A stretch of DNA of 64,000 nucleotides. Source: Bradyrhizobium iriomotense (GTDB lineage: Bacteria; Pseudomonadota; Alphaproteobacteria; Rhizobiales; Xanthobacteraceae). Positions 8,487 to 19,515 of this stretch are shown in pieces. Below the pieces are notes generated by a model. The model did not search any database, had not been told where the DNA came from, and saw nothing but the letters and a program-made list of their open reading frames with translations. Within the stretch, counting starts at the first letter, position 1, and every line of letters begins with the position of its first letter. The position numbers and the translations under genes are program-made. The stretch is taken from positions 1-64,000 of the forward strand of contig NZ_JAFCJZ010000020.1 in NCBI RefSeq assembly GCF_018130765.1, given 5' to 3'.

Positions 8487-10025
8487 ATGAGCAGCCGCCA
8501 CGCAATTGTTCCGCGCGGTCTGAACGCAACGCGTTCGCCGCTTTCGCAAGGCCGCTTCGGCCGCATGTTCCGCAAGCTCACTCCGGCAAAATTCGGCGCG
8601 AACGACGCCGACAATGTCGCCAACCTGTCGGCGCTGGCCGACAAGATGGTCGGCAAGTTCGACGCACCGAAGGATGGACCGGACGCGGAGGAGAGCGGCA
8701 TTCCCTCGCTCTACACCTATTTCGGCCAGTTCGTCGATCACGACATCACCTTCGATCCGGTCAGCTCGCTGACCAAGCAGCAGGATCCCGACGGGCTCGT
8801 CGACTTCCGCACGCCGTCATTCGACCTGGACAACGTCTACGGCCGCGGGCCGAACGACCAGCCCTACATGTATGACGGCAACAAGTTCCGCCTCGGCGAG
8901 AAGCTGAGCGGCACGGGCGTCGCCGACACCAACGACCTGCCGCGCTTCAAGGGCCGCGCGCTGATCGGCGATCCCCGCAACGACGAGAACAGCATCGTCT
9001 CGCAGTTCCAGGCCTTGATGCTGCGCTTCCACAACCGCATGGTCGACGACAATGACAGCCTGTCGTTCGAGGACGTGCAGCAGCGCGTCCGCTTCCATTA
9101 TCAATACGTCGTGCTGAACGACTTCCTGCCGCGCATCGTCCATGCCAGCGTGCTGGACGAATTGAAGACCGCGGGCCGCTACGACCGCAGCAAGCTCGCC
9201 CACTACCACTGGAAGACCTATCCGTTCATGCCGGTCGAGTTCTCGGTCGCGGCCTACCGGCTCGGCCACTCCGTGATCCGCCCCGGCTATCGGCTGAACG
9301 ATGCGGACAACATGCTGCTGCAGATCTTCCCCGATCCGAACAACCCCGATCACAACGCACTGACCGGCTTCCGTGCCATGGGCCCGGGACGTGCCATCGA
9401 CTGGGGCCGCTTCATCGATCTCGACACCCGCGCTTACGGCGTCGAGGACGACGACACCAATCCCGACAACAAGCGGCGGCTGCAGTTCGCCTATCGCATC
9501 GACGCCTCGCTGGTCGATCCGCTGCGCAAGCTGCCGCCGGAGGTCGCGTCCAATCCGGCGTCGCTGGCGCTGCGCAATCTCGAGCGCGGCTGGCGGCTCG
9601 GCCTGCCCTCGGGCCAGGCCGTCGCCAGGGCGATGAACCTGACGCCGCTGACCGACGATCAGATCATCATCGGCAAGGCCGTCGACGAGCCCGGACCTGA
9701 CGATCCGCAGGTGCCGATCGCGACCATCGCGAACGGCGTGTTCGCCGGCAATTGCCCGCTGTGGACCTACATCCTGGCAGAGGCGCGGCAATTCCAGACA
9801 TCCGTGGCCATTCCCGCCACCGGCGCACCGGCAGGCGGAGTCAACACGCCGCAGCTCGGCCCCGTCGGCGGCCGCATCGTCGCCGAGGTCTTCCTCGGCA
9901 TGCTGTTCGGCGACAATTCCTCGGTGCTGTCACTCGACCCGCAATGGACGCCGGTGACGGGCCCAGGCTTCGCGCTGAAGGACCTCGTCGCCTACGCGCT
10001 CGGCCAGGGCGATCCGCTGCACTGA
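8487..10025 (+). CDS. Animal-type haem peroxidase
   Basis: A 512-residue member of the peroxidase-cyclooxygenase superfamily. The distal helix FGQFVDHDITFDP provides the Gln, the haem-linking Asp and the distal His. ALMLRFHNRMVDD matches the segment carrying the catalytic Arg, and YRLGHSVIRPGYRL contains the proximal His. The C-terminal LGPVGGRIVAEVFLGML is also typical. Such enzymes use hydrogen peroxide to oxidise halides or organic substrates. I see no signal peptide, so location is unclear; some bacterial relatives are exported by other routes. ATG at 8487 follows GGAGGTG at ideal spacing. A strong hairpin follows the stop codon. Confidence 0.92.
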   Translation: MSSRHAIVPRGLNATRSPLSQGRFGRMFRKLTPAKFGANDADNVANLSALADKMVGKFDAPKDGPDAEESGIPSLYTYFGQFVDHDITFDPVSSLTKQQDPDGLVDFRTPSFDLDNVYGRGPNDQPYMYDGNKFRLGEKLSGTGVADTNDLPRFKGRALIGDPRNDENSIVSQFQALMLRFHNRMVDDNDSLSFEDVQQRVRFHYQYVVLNDFLPRIVHASVLDELKTAGRYDRSKLAHYHWKTYPFMPVEFSVAAYRLGHSVIRPGYRLNDADNMLLQIFPDPNNPDHNALTGFRAMGPGRAIDWGRFIDLDTRAYGVEDDDTNPDNKRRLQFAYRIDASLVDPLRKLPPEVASNPASLALRNLERGWRLGLPSGQAVARAMNLTPLTDDQIIIGKAVDEPGPDDPQVPIATIANGVFAGNCPLWTYILAEARQFQTSVAIPATGAPAGGVNTPQLGPVGGRIVAEVFLGMLFGDNSSVLSLDPQWTPVTGPGFALKDLVAYALGQGDPLH

Positions 10026-10044
10026 GCGCGTGACGGAAGATGAT

Positions 10045-10077
10045 ACAGGGCCGCTCGCGTCACGCGGGCGGCCCTGT
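10045..10077 (+). terminator. GC-rich hairpin after the peroxidase gene
   Basis: A 10-bp perfect stem, ACAGGGCCGC pairing with GCGGCCCTGT, lies 20 bases after the peroxidase stop codon, with further pairing possible inside the loop. There is no clear T-run after it. It could terminate transcription of the peroxidase gene or protect the mRNA 3' end. Confidence 0.6.
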
Positions 10078-10152
10078 ACTCGCTAGTCGCGTCCGGTTTG
10101 CTCTTTTCATGGGCGTATCGCACGCCGGGACATATTCCGACGGCACGTCCGC

Positions 10153-11211
10153 TCAAACATGGCGGCCAAGGGAATAACGAGCAGCCGACCCGGTGACCTC
10201 CGATTTCGGCTGCGTCGAGACCGCCAGCGGACTTGCAACGACGACCGCCGTCAGGCCTTTAGACGCCTGGATCGTCAGCGCAGCCACCGAAACGCCTGCG
10301 ATCACATCCACGAAGTAATGCCCCCCAACCAGCGGAGTCGAGACGAGCATTCCAGCATTCAGCATCAGCAGGGCAGGACGCAGCCACCAGATGCTCCATA
10401 AGCTCCAGATGCTGAGAACTGCCATGGCAGCGTGAAAGCTAGGAAAGGTGAGGATGCCGCCGAGCTTCGCGAGGTTGAGAGCTCGCAACGTGCCATCGCG
10501 CAGCATCGGTATGTCGCGCGCCTGTCCTCCATATCCATTCGCCGTGAATAATTCGGTCTCGGAGGGCAGTCCAAACTCGAAATAGGTACCGATCGCCGGA
10601 AGCAAGGAGGAGACGACAATCACCACGCACAACGCCAATGTAGACGCCATCACGAACTGCTGCAGACGGATATATTGCCGCGTCAACCCCAGTACGACCG
10701 GCACGCCAACGCCCGGCACGAGGATCATTGCGTAAAAGAACTTGGCGTAGAGCAGCAATTCCGGGCGGGCCATCGCAAAATGGAAATATGCAGGCCAATC
10801 CAGACCGAGCAATCGGTCAAGGTCGGCAAACCTCGTGTCCTGCAGCGGCATCCCGGCCCCCAAACCGATATACGACATCGGCGCCGCGAAGATCACGAAA
10901 CAACCCATTTGCGAAAATGCGATCATGGCGAACGCCGGCCGCTCGCCCCAGCACTGCCGCATGAGCCACAACCCGGCAATCGCCAGTGCCGGCGCTGTGA
11001 GGACTTCCCTAGTCATCAAACCTTCCAGCGTGAAGGTCGTTACGGCAAGACCGGCGCAAAGTGCCAGCGCACCTCCAGCCACCAGACACCAGTTGATCAG
11101 TTGCAGCCTGTTCGCAATCCTTCGTTCCTTGTGACCGACCGAACGCCGCTCCTCCTTGACAGCACAATTCGCTCTCTCAAACAGCGGCGCACTGAACATT
11201 CCAGTTCCCAT
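10153..11211 (-). CDS. PAP2-superfamily integral membrane phosphatase/transferase
   Basis: A 352-residue membrane protein with seven or eight hydrophobic segments. It carries the last two motifs of the PAP2 fold: TFPSFHAAMAVLSIW (motif 2 with the SFH histidine) and VGGHYFVDVIAG (motif 3 with the GGHYFVD histidine and aspartate). The layout matches the PAP2 branch that includes inositol-phosphoceramide-synthase-like proteins, rather than the small PgpB type. Such enzymes act on lipid phosphates in the membrane. The ATG at 11211 has only a weak ribosome site; a second ATG at 11199 is possible. The gene has no functional partners around it. Confidence 0.85.
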   Translation of the reverse strand: MGTGMFSAPLFERANCAVKEERRSVGHKERRIANRLQLINWCLVAGGALALCAGLAVTTFTLEGLMTREVLTAPALAIAGLWLMRQCWGERPAFAMIAFSQMGCFVIFAAPMSYIGLGAGMPLQDTRFADLDRLLGLDWPAYFHFAMARPELLLYAKFFYAMILVPGVGVPVVLGLTRQYIRLQQFVMASTLALCVVIVVSSLLPAIGTYFEFGLPSETELFTANGYGGQARDIPMLRDGTLRALNLAKLGGILTFPSFHAAMAVLSIWSLWSIWWLRPALLMLNAGMLVSTPLVGGHYFVDVIAGVSVAALTIQASKGLTAVVVASPLAVSTQPKSEVTGSAARYSLGRHV

Positions 11212-11587
11212 TCCACCGCACGTGCAATTTCCGGCGGCTCTCCCAGAAGTTTAGCGCCTACACAGACCGGTTGCATCTAATTCCTGGTGCAATTACTATT
11301 ATTGGTGAAAAATTGATTTCCGAATCTTGCTGACACCGTTCCTAACAATCGAACCACTCGCACTCACGAGCAGAAAGAGGCGGTCACGGCGTAGGGTCAA
11401 GCGGAGTTGAGATACTGTTGACGTGTCTGCTCTGGGTCCAAAGGCTGGTCAAAGCGGGCGCGGCGGTTTAGCACGCAGGAACTAATTTGGTCGGAGACAT
11501 CCGCTGGGTCAAAGGTCCGTTCCGAGTCATAAGCAGTCGATGTTGGCGAAGCTGGGCGACTACCGCTGACGTTGATGAGCACACACC
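11212..11587. other. AT-richer intergenic stretch, no supported gene
   Basis: About 375 bases. The part 11280-11350 is markedly AT-richer than the window and probably carries the promoter of the PAP2 gene on the minus strand. A 61-codon open frame at 11397-11582 (minus) has no ribosome site and no recognisable product; it could be a decayed fragment. I see no inverted repeats or target duplications that would mark an insertion sequence. Confidence 0.45.
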
Positions 11588-12106
11588 CTAATGCGCAGCC
11601 CCGAGACCGCTCTCCGCAAGCCGCGTCGCGAACCAGCGCGACAGCGATTCTTCGACGAGGCCGCTGACATAGACTTCCGACATGGTCACATGCTGCTTGT
11701 CCAGCACCAGCAGCACGCCGATCCAGTAGGGAAACCAGACATGCACGTCGGTGAGCGCCCGCAGCTTGTGCTGGTCGTGCTCCAGCGGCGTGTGATTGTT
11801 CGCCTTGCGGATCTCCACGGTGAGCAGGTTGTTCGGGATCTCGCGCTGGTGCACGGCGACGTCGGGGTAGATCGACTTGCCCAGATGATCGTCCGTCGAG
11901 ATGATGGTGCCGTGCGGCAGATGCAGCGTGCGCTCGCCGAGCCGGTCGTAATTGCAGTCGACCGCCCAGCCTGAAAACTGGCGCTCCAGATAGACGGCGA
12001 AGCGGTGGGTCACCGCCCGCTCGCCGATGTCCTTCTCGAACAAAAATCCTTCGTGGGCGTAGAAGTCCCGGAGCGCCGCGATCACCTTGTTCAGCTCGGT
12101 CTGCAT
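11588..12106 (-). CDS. Hypothetical protein with PD-(D/E)XK-nuclease-like residue pattern
   Basis: A 172-residue soluble protein of unknown function. After an N-terminal helix (MQTELNKVIAALRDFYAHEG) there is an acidic/hydrophobic pattern, YPDVAVHQRE followed by LLTVEIRKANN, resembling the PD...ExK core of restriction-endonuclease-like folds, although the E-I-R-K spacing is imperfect. A tail (HKLRALTDVHVWFPYWIGVLLVL) resembles the end of the same fold. The ATG at 12106 has GGAGG upstream, which decides against the longer frame, because the upstream part is a palindromic repeat. The nuclease idea is an inference; catalytic activity is uncertain. Confidence 0.7.
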   Translation of the reverse strand: MQTELNKVIAALRDFYAHEGFLFEKDIGERAVTHRFAVYLERQFSGWAVDCNYDRLGERTLHLPHGTIISTDDHLGKSIYPDVAVHQREIPNNLLTVEIRKANNHTPLEHDQHKLRALTDVHVWFPYWIGVLLVLDKQHVTMSEVYVSGLVEESLSRWFATRLAESGLGAAH

Positions 12107-12142
12107 CGTGCCTCCGGGCCCATCACGCTTACCTAGTTCGGT

Positions 12143-12269
12143 GTCGTCCCGGCGAAAGCCGGGACCCATACCGCGAGGTCTATCGAGTGTACACGGTGCA
12201 CGTACCGGACTCCGAGTCTTCGCCAAACCTCTCCCTGGGGTTATGGGTCCCGGCTTTCGCCGGGACGAC
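12143..12269. repeat. Palindromic intergenic repeat, family B copy 1
   Basis: The outer arms are GTCGTCCCGG (12143) and CCGGGACGAC (to 12269), with inner pieces GGGACCCATA and TTATGGGTCCC also in inverted relation. Four further copies of this family occur at 34750, 41054, 52550 and 61961. It lies between two minus-strand genes, so the transcript would fold into a long hairpin. An open frame crosses the repeat, but I do not regard that part as coding. Confidence 0.85.
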
Positions 12270-12298
12270 ATCGGGAGAGAGCTTGGCCAACCAACGCC

Positions 12299-13846
12299 CT
12301 ACATCTGGACTTCGATCAGCCGCGGCCCCGGCTCGGCGACGGCCTCAGCCAGCGCCTTGTTGAACTCGTCGGCATTGGTGACGGCACGGCCGGGCACGCC
12401 CATTCCCTTGGCCAGCGCCACGAAGTCCAGCGTCGGCCGGTCGAGCCGGAGCATGTCGTTGGCGCGCTGGCCGGGCTCGCCGGCGCCGACATTGTCGAAC
12501 TCGCCGCGCAGGATCTGGTAGATGCGGTTGGCGAACACGATGGTGACGATGTTGAGGTTCTCGCGGGCCTGGGTCCACAGCGACTGGATCGTGTACATCG
12601 CGCTGCCGTCGCCGACCATGGTGATGACCTTGCGGTCCGGGCAGGCGATCGCCGCGCCAATCGAGAGCGGCGTGGAGAAGCCGATCGAGCCGCCCATGTT
12701 CTGCAGCCAGTCGTGCGGCGCGGCCGCCGCCGTCGGCGGGAAGAAGCCGCGGCCGGTGGTCAGGGATTCGTCGACCATGATCGCGTTCTCGGGGATCGCA
12801 CAGGCAATCGCCTGCGCGATCGAGGCGAAATTCAGCGCGCCGGTCGGCTTGGCCAGTTCATGCAAAGCCTGCGGCTTGACGTCCTTGGCGCTGGCCTTCA
12901 CGGCGCCGGCCAGCGCCTCGAGGGCTGCGACCGAGTTCTCGCCCCAGGAGGTCATGCGATGCACCTCGCAGCCCTCGGGCTTGAGCATGCTCGGCTTGTT
13001 CGGATAGGCGAAGAACGCCACGGGATCGTCGGACTCGACCAGCACGATGTGACGGAATTTTGCCAGCATCGGCAGCGCGTTCTCGATCACGTAGTGGATG
13101 CGATCGATCGAGTAGCGACCGCGGCCGCGCGCCATCTTCGGGCGGAAGGTCGGCCCCATCACCGTGCAGCCGGTCTTGTTCGCGATGCGCTCGGCCAGCG
13201 CCAAGCCCTGCTCGCTCAGGGCGCTGCCGGTCATCAGCAGCAGCGTGCCCTCGCCGTCGCCGTGCAGGATCTTCGCGGCCTTCTCGACCGCCTGCGGCGA
13301 ATAGCTGGCGCGCTGCTGCTCGGCCGGCACCTCGGCAATGCCGTCGGCCTCGTTCCAGGCGGTGTCGGCGGGCAGGATCAGGGTCGCGATCTGCCCCGGT
13401 GCGCTTCTAGCGGCGGCAATCGCGGCGGCGCCGTCGGCGGCGACCGATTTGGAATTCGGCGAGGTCCGGACCCAGGACGACATCGGCCGGGCCAGACCCT
13501 CGATGTCGGAGGTCAACGGCGCGTTGTAGTCGATGTGGTAGACCGCATGCTGGCCGACGATGTTGACGATGCCGGAATTGGCCTTCTTGGCGTTGTGCAG
13601 ATTGGCAAGACCGTTGGCGAGGCCGGGACCGAGATGCAGCAGGGTCGAGGCCGGCGTGCCCTTCATGCGGTAATAGCCGTCGGCCGCGCCGGTCACCACG
13701 CCTTCGAACAGGCCGAGCACGCAGCGCATGCCGGGTACGCGGTCGAGCGCCGCGACAAAATGCATCTCGGAGGTGCCGGGGTTGGTGAAGCAGACGTCGA
13801 CCCCACCCTTGACCATCGTCCGCACCAGGCTTTCCGCACCATTCAT
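12299..13846 (-). CDS. Thiamine-diphosphate enzyme, acetolactate-synthase-like large subunit family
   Basis: A 515-residue ThDP-dependent enzyme with the usual three domains. The N-terminal pyrimidine-binding domain includes FTNPGTSEMHFV and a glutamate in LGLFEGVVTGAADGY. The central domain is around residues 190-330. The C-terminal PP domain has GDGSAMYTIQSLWTQARENLN, where GDG...N binds magnesium-diphosphate. It is annotated as acetolactate synthase in relatives, but no small regulatory subunit is adjacent, so true acetolactate synthesis is doubtful. It may instead be a decarboxylase or carboligase of unknown substrate. ATG at 13846 has GGGAG upstream; an ATG at 13897 is a less likely alternative. 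It is flanked by a repeat and by a divergent L,D-transpeptidase. Confidence 0.85.
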   Translation of the reverse strand: MNGAESLVRTMVKGGVDVCFTNPGTSEMHFVAALDRVPGMRCVLGLFEGVVTGAADGYYRMKGTPASTLLHLGPGLANGLANLHNAKKANSGIVNIVGQHAVYHIDYNAPLTSDIEGLARPMSSWVRTSPNSKSVAADGAAAIAAARSAPGQIATLILPADTAWNEADGIAEVPAEQQRASYSPQAVEKAAKILHGDGEGTLLLMTGSALSEQGLALAERIANKTGCTVMGPTFRPKMARGRGRYSIDRIHYVIENALPMLAKFRHIVLVESDDPVAFFAYPNKPSMLKPEGCEVHRMTSWGENSVAALEALAGAVKASAKDVKPQALHELAKPTGALNFASIAQAIACAIPENAIMVDESLTTGRGFFPPTAAAAPHDWLQNMGGSIGFSTPLSIGAAIACPDRKVITMVGDGSAMYTIQSLWTQARENLNIVTIVFANRIYQILRGEFDNVGAGEPGQRANDMLRLDRPTLDFVALAKGMGVPGRAVTNADEFNKALAEAVAEPGPRLIEVQM

Positions 13847-14112
13847 TCTTTTTGCTCCCGCAACCGACGATTTCGAGTGATCCGTTCGATCAATCATTGT
13901 TCGCTCGTCTCGTCAAAGCAATAGGGGGCATCGCGGCCCTGCCCCGCGTGAGGATGCGCTGGTTTGGCTAACGCTTTCGGGCAAGCTGGCGGGGTTGCGG
14001 ATTTGGTAACGTCATTCATTAAGCATGGCCTGCCTCACGGGGCCGTGGCTTGCGGAAAGCCCGCAAATATGGCCTGTGACCTCAGTTGAATCGATTTTTT
14101 CCGGGGGAGACA

Positions 14113-14691
14113 ATGATCCGGTTTTTTGCCGCGCCGATTGCCGCCATCGCACTTTTGACCGCCACGACCGGCGGCGCACTCGCCGAGGAGTTCGACTCCC
14201 GCGACATCATGGGCGGCGGCCCGAACTTCTTCCGCGGCGGCTCCAGCCCGATCCCCCGCTCCACCGTCATGTACAACGGCAATTACGCCCCCGGCACGAT
14301 CGTGGTGAACACGTCCGAGCGGCGGCTCTACCTGGTGCTGCAGAACGGCCAGGCGCTGCGCTACGGTATCGGCGTCGGCCGTGACGGCTTCCGCTGGGGC
14401 GGGGTGCACAGGATCACCGCCAAGAAGGAATGGCCGGACTGGACGCCGCCGTCGCAGATGCTGGCCCGCCGGCCCGATCTGCCGCGCCACATGAAGGGCG
14501 GCATCGAGAATCCGCTCGGCGCCCGCGCCATGTATCTGGGATCGACGCTCTACCGCATCCACGGCTCCAACGAGCCGGAGACGATCGGCCAGGCGGTGTC
14601 CTCGGGCTGCTTCCGCATGACCAATGACGACGTCACCGACCTCTACAGCCGCGTCTCGGTCGGCACCACCGTGGTGGTGCTCAACAACTGA
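14113..14691 (+). CDS. L,D-transpeptidase (YkuD domain), periplasmic
   Basis: A 192-residue exported enzyme with a signal peptide (MIRFFAAPIAAIALLTATTG, cleavage near residue 25). The YkuD catalytic domain ends with IHGSNEPETIGQAVSSG then CFRM, supplying His150 and the nucleophile Cys166. The family forms meso-diaminopimelate 3-3 crosslinks in peptidoglycan or anchors proteins to it. The mature part starts with a short linker, then the beta-rich catalytic core (TIVVNTSERRLYLVLQNGQ). ATG at 14113 has GGGGGAG upstream, which I prefer over the TTG frame opening at 14086. The neighbour DUF2927 gene on the same strand is also exported. Confidence 0.93.
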   Translation: MIRFFAAPIAAIALLTATTGGALAEEFDSRDIMGGGPNFFRGGSSPIPRSTVMYNGNYAPGTIVVNTSERRLYLVLQNGQALRYGIGVGRDGFRWGGVHRITAKKEWPDWTPPSQMLARRPDLPRHMKGGIENPLGARAMYLGSTLYRIHGSNEPETIGQAVSSGCFRMTNDDVTDLYSRVSVGTTVVVLNN

Positions 14692-14775
14692 CCGAACGGC
14701 CACAGCAGGAACCCGCAGGGCGCGTGAATTTGCGGTCTTGTGTGCGCGGCGCGAATACGGCAGCGTTGTGCAACG

Positions 14776-15591
14776 ATGAGCGCATTGGACCTGCCCTCGG
14801 CTGCCCTTCGCATCGCCCTGCTGGCGCTCGCCACGCTCACCTGCGTGCCTGACACCGCTACCATGGCCGCCGCGGGCGAACTGCCCGCGATCGCCTCGCG
14901 CCAGCGCGCCGAGAAGAAGAGCTTTACCGACAACGAGATCGTCGAGGGTTTTCTCAAGACCGCGTTCGGCGCCGAATACCACCTCGCCGGCCGCGTCGAC
15001 CGCATCCGCAAGTTCGACGGGCCGGTGCGCGTGTTCGCCGAGAGCGACCGCGCCGACCGCAAGGCGCAGCTGGCAAGAGTCGTCGCCGACATCGGCAAGC
15101 GCGTGCAGCATCTCGACATCGCCATGATCGACAGCAGCGAGGCGGCGAATCTGCGCGTGAAGCTGGTGCGCGACCGCGACCTGTTCCGCACGCTCACCAG
15201 CTTCTACGGTCTCGAGAAAGCGCGCGAGATCCGCTCCTCGCTCGATCCGCAATGCCTGTCCGGCTTCCGCAAGAACGACAGTTTCGAGATCGAGCACTCC
15301 GACGTCATCCTCACCGTCGACAACGGCGACTTCACCTTCCTCGACTGCGCCTATGAGGAGCTGCTGCAATCGCTCGGGCCCATCAACGACACCACGAGCG
15401 TGCCCTGGACCATGTTCAACGACAACGTCTCGATGGGCTATTTCGACGTCTACGACCAGTACATCCTCAATCTGCTCTACGACCCCCGCATCAAGCCCGG
15501 CATGACCGTGCCGGAGGTCAAGGCCGTGCTGCCCGCGGTGCTCGCAGATGTACGTACGTGGGTGAAGCGAGTGAATGATCTGAAGGAGTGA
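14776..15591 (+). CDS. DUF2927 protein, probably exported
   Basis: A 271-residue protein with an N-terminal hydrophobic signal-like segment (about residues 8-32) and a mature region matching DUF2927. Features include FTDNEIVEGFLKTAFGAEYH near the start, RIRKFDGPVRVFAES, then a pair of cysteines in LDPQCLSGF and FLDCAYEELLQSLG, and a final YDPRIKPGMTVPEVKAVL. The function of DUF2927 is unknown. The ATG at 14776 lacks a strong ribosome site and a GTG at 14740 is possible. It follows the L,D-transpeptidase gene by 84 bases, so both may be expressed together and relate to the cell envelope. Confidence 0.8.
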   Translation: MSALDLPSAALRIALLALATLTCVPDTATMAAAGELPAIASRQRAEKKSFTDNEIVEGFLKTAFGAEYHLAGRVDRIRKFDGPVRVFAESDRADRKAQLARVVADIGKRVQHLDIAMIDSSEAANLRVKLVRDRDLFRTLTSFYGLEKAREIRSSLDPQCLSGFRKNDSFEIEHSDVILTVDNGDFTFLDCAYEELLQSLGPINDTTSVPWTMFNDNVSMGYFDVYDQYILNLLYDPRIKPGMTVPEVKAVLPAVLADVRTWVKRVNDLKE

Positions 15592-15704
15592 GACGCCACT
15601 GACACGCTCGGGCTGCGCAAAATGCCACATGCGATGGCCCTCCCCTGGACGGGAGGGTCAGCAAGGCGTCCTGTCTCGCAGCACATTCGCCTTCGAGCGC
15701 GCCC

Positions 15705-16511
15705 TCACGCCTTCCTTGCTTTCGTCATCAGAAACTGCTGGCGCATCACGTTGTTGCCGGCGTCGAAATACTCCGAGATCAACGCCTCGAACTCGGCACG
15801 GAAGCTGCTGAGCTTGTCCGGCTCGTCCTTGTACTGGGCGACGAGCTTGATCAAAGGCCCGATCGTCGCTTCCATGGTGCAGCGGAAATGCTGCGGGCTG
15901 AGTGTGGACGGCGTCATCATGTCCATCTCGAACGAGATTTCCTTCGCCTTCCCCGCGAGACGCTCGGCGACGATTTTCGGATCGCCCCACAACGCCGGTG
16001 ATGCGACGCCCTCGGGCGGCGGCAGATGGCGGCCGACCAGCGCGAACATGCGGCCGACGTAGAGATGCGGCGGCCAGGTGGAGAAGGCGATAGCGCCGCC
16101 GGGCTTCAGCACGCGCAGCATCTCGCCGATGGCGACGTCCGGACGCGGCGCGAACATGTGGCCGAACTGGCTGAGCACCACGTCGAACTCGCCGTCGCCA
16201 TAGGGCAGGCTTTCGGCGTCGCCGTCGACGAAGTCGACATCGAGATTCGCCAGCCTTGCGTGCTCGCGGGCGCGCTCGATCAGAACCGGCGAGAGGTCGA
16301 GACCCCTGACCTTCGCACCGCGGCGCGCGGCTGTGATCGCGACAACGCCGGTGCCGCATCCGACATCGAGCAGCTTTTGGCCGGCGGCAACGCCGGCAAA
16401 ACCGACCAGCTTGGCCGCGGCCGGAGTCGTGAAAACCTCCATCGGCGTGAACAGCGACCAGGCTTCCTTCTGGATGGCCTTGAAACCTGCAAACGGATCC
16501 TGCGCGGTCAT
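15705..16511 (-). CDS. Class I SAM-dependent methyltransferase
   Basis: A 268-residue Rossmann-fold methyltransferase. Motif I is LLDVGCGTGVVAITAARRG, followed by the acidic residue GLDLSPVLIE that contacts the ribose, then DGDAESLPYGDGEFDVVLSQFG (motifs II/III) and the LRVLKPGGAIAFSTWPP strand. A C-terminal extension past residue 190 covers the substrate site. The methyl acceptor is unknown; related proteins include UbiE/COQ5-like and small-molecule methyltransferases. The frame is open far upstream, but ATG at 16511 has GGGAG at suitable distance, so I start there. A palindromic repeat lies between it and the upstream threonine-synthase-like gene. Confidence 0.88.
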   Translation of the reverse strand: MTAQDPFAGFKAIQKEAWSLFTPMEVFTTPAAAKLVGFAGVAAGQKLLDVGCGTGVVAITAARRGAKVRGLDLSPVLIERAREHARLANLDVDFVDGDAESLPYGDGEFDVVLSQFGHMFAPRPDVAIGEMLRVLKPGGAIAFSTWPPHLYVGRMFALVGRHLPPPEGVASPALWGDPKIVAERLAGKAKEISFEMDMMTPSTLSPQHFRCTMEATIGPLIKLVAQYKDEPDKLSSFRAEFEALISEYFDAGNNVMRQQFLMTKARKA

Positions 16512-16603
16512 GGAACTCTCCCTTTGCTCGAGGTCGATCTTCATGAGGCTGGCGAGGAAGGCCCAAGGTTCAACGCGCGCGCATGGCTGCGCGGCACAAA
16601 GAG

Positions 16604-16673
16604 CGTCGATGCCCGGGCCTTCGCCTCGCCGAAGCGGCTTCGGCCGCGCAGGCGGGACAAGCCCGGGCATGAC
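16604..16673. repeat. Palindromic intergenic repeat, family H (single copy here)
   Basis: The outer arms are CGTCGATGCCCGGGC (from 16604) and GCCCGGGCATGACG (to 16673), with inner CGAAGC/GCTTCG pairing. It is one of several imperfect palindromes scattered between genes of this window and lies between two minus-strand genes. Confidence 0.65.
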
Positions 16674-16737
16674 GCTTCCCGTATCCGCAACGGCCCAGTC
16701 CCACGCGGGGCCGAACCACAAGCTCAACAGATCGGCC

Positions 16738-17865
<1,128 letters not shown>

Positions 17866-18125
17866 TGGCGGTCTCCAGGGCAAAGGCGATCTGTACGATT
17901 GGTCCGGACGCAGGTTTTGTCCAGGATTCGACGCGCGCCGCACAAATCATAAGCGCCCCTTGAAAACATGAAAAATAGAACTATTTCAATCTCTTAAATC
18001 GGCCAGGCAGGCACGGCGACGAGGCCGGCCAGCGCGCGGGGCGCGCCGCGTTCAGGCAAGCCCTGCCGGTTCGCTGATGACGGGAATTTCGCCGCGAAGG
18101 GCCCTGCCCGCGCTCCACGATTAAC

Positions 18126-18153
18126 TTGTCTGTCGCGGGTTGGCGCTACAATA
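18126..18153 (+). promoter_or_regulatory. Predicted promoter of the URC cluster
   Basis: CTTGTC (18126-18131) and TACAAT (18148-18153) are 16 bases apart, close to the housekeeping promoter of Alphaproteobacteria (CTTGAC and a TATAAT-like box). Transcription would start near 18160, about 90 bases before the first gene. Confidence 0.55.
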
Positions 18154-18165
18154 TGTTGGATTGAG

Positions 18166-18251
18166 CTTGCGTCGCCGGTGGTCCGCACCGGCAAGGCAAG
18201 CGAGCCAGGCCCGTCCGAGCGGCGGGCCGTTGGCTTTTTGGGAGCCTGGAC
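18166..18251 (+). promoter_or_regulatory. Structured 5' leader of the URC cluster (candidate RNA element)
   Basis: After the predicted start site the leader can fold. GCTTGC (18166-18171) pairs with GCAAGC (18197-18202), enclosing GCCGGTG pairing with CACCGGC. A second hairpin forms with GGCCCG and CGGGCC at about 18209-18228. The GGAG ribosome site for the first gene follows directly after a run of T. The structure could act as an attenuator or metabolite sensor, but I recognise no known riboswitch class and cannot test conservation. Confidence 0.4.
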
Positions 18252-19508
<1,257 letters not shown>

Positions 19509-19515
19509 TCGCGCG

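Larger units (their letters stand above)
17866..18251. other. Intergenic stretch between divergent genes, with promoter and leader of the URC cluster
   Basis: About 385 bases. The left part (17866-18120) shows no gene; only weak frames are present. The right part holds a promoter-like pair at 18126-18153 and a structured leader up to 18251, described separately. Regulation of the threonine-synthase-like gene must also lie here, on the minus strand near 17900-17990, where an AT-rich patch (17960-17998) could be its promoter. Confidence 0.5.

Noticed and set aside
11397..11582. Small 61-codon open frame on the minus strand
   Set aside because: No ribosome site before the start and no recognisable product. 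Treated as non-coding or a decayed fragment.
12299..13846. Calling the ThDP gene ilvB (acetolactate synthase of valine/isoleucine synthesis)
   Set aside because: There is no ilvN-type small subunit next to it and the overall pattern is of an uncharacterised ThDP subgroup, so a gene symbol would overstate it.
14035..15630. Long minus-strand frame opposite the L,D-transpeptidase and DUF2927 genes
   Set aside because: It is the antisense shadow of two real genes with clear motifs. Its product has the low-complexity Arg/Ala/Asp/His/Val composition typical of GC-rich shadow frames.
18166..18251. FMN riboswitch ahead of the cyclohydrolase-like gene
   Set aside because: The leader lacks the conserved FMN aptamer sequence and is too short; the enzyme is also not a normal riboflavin gene.
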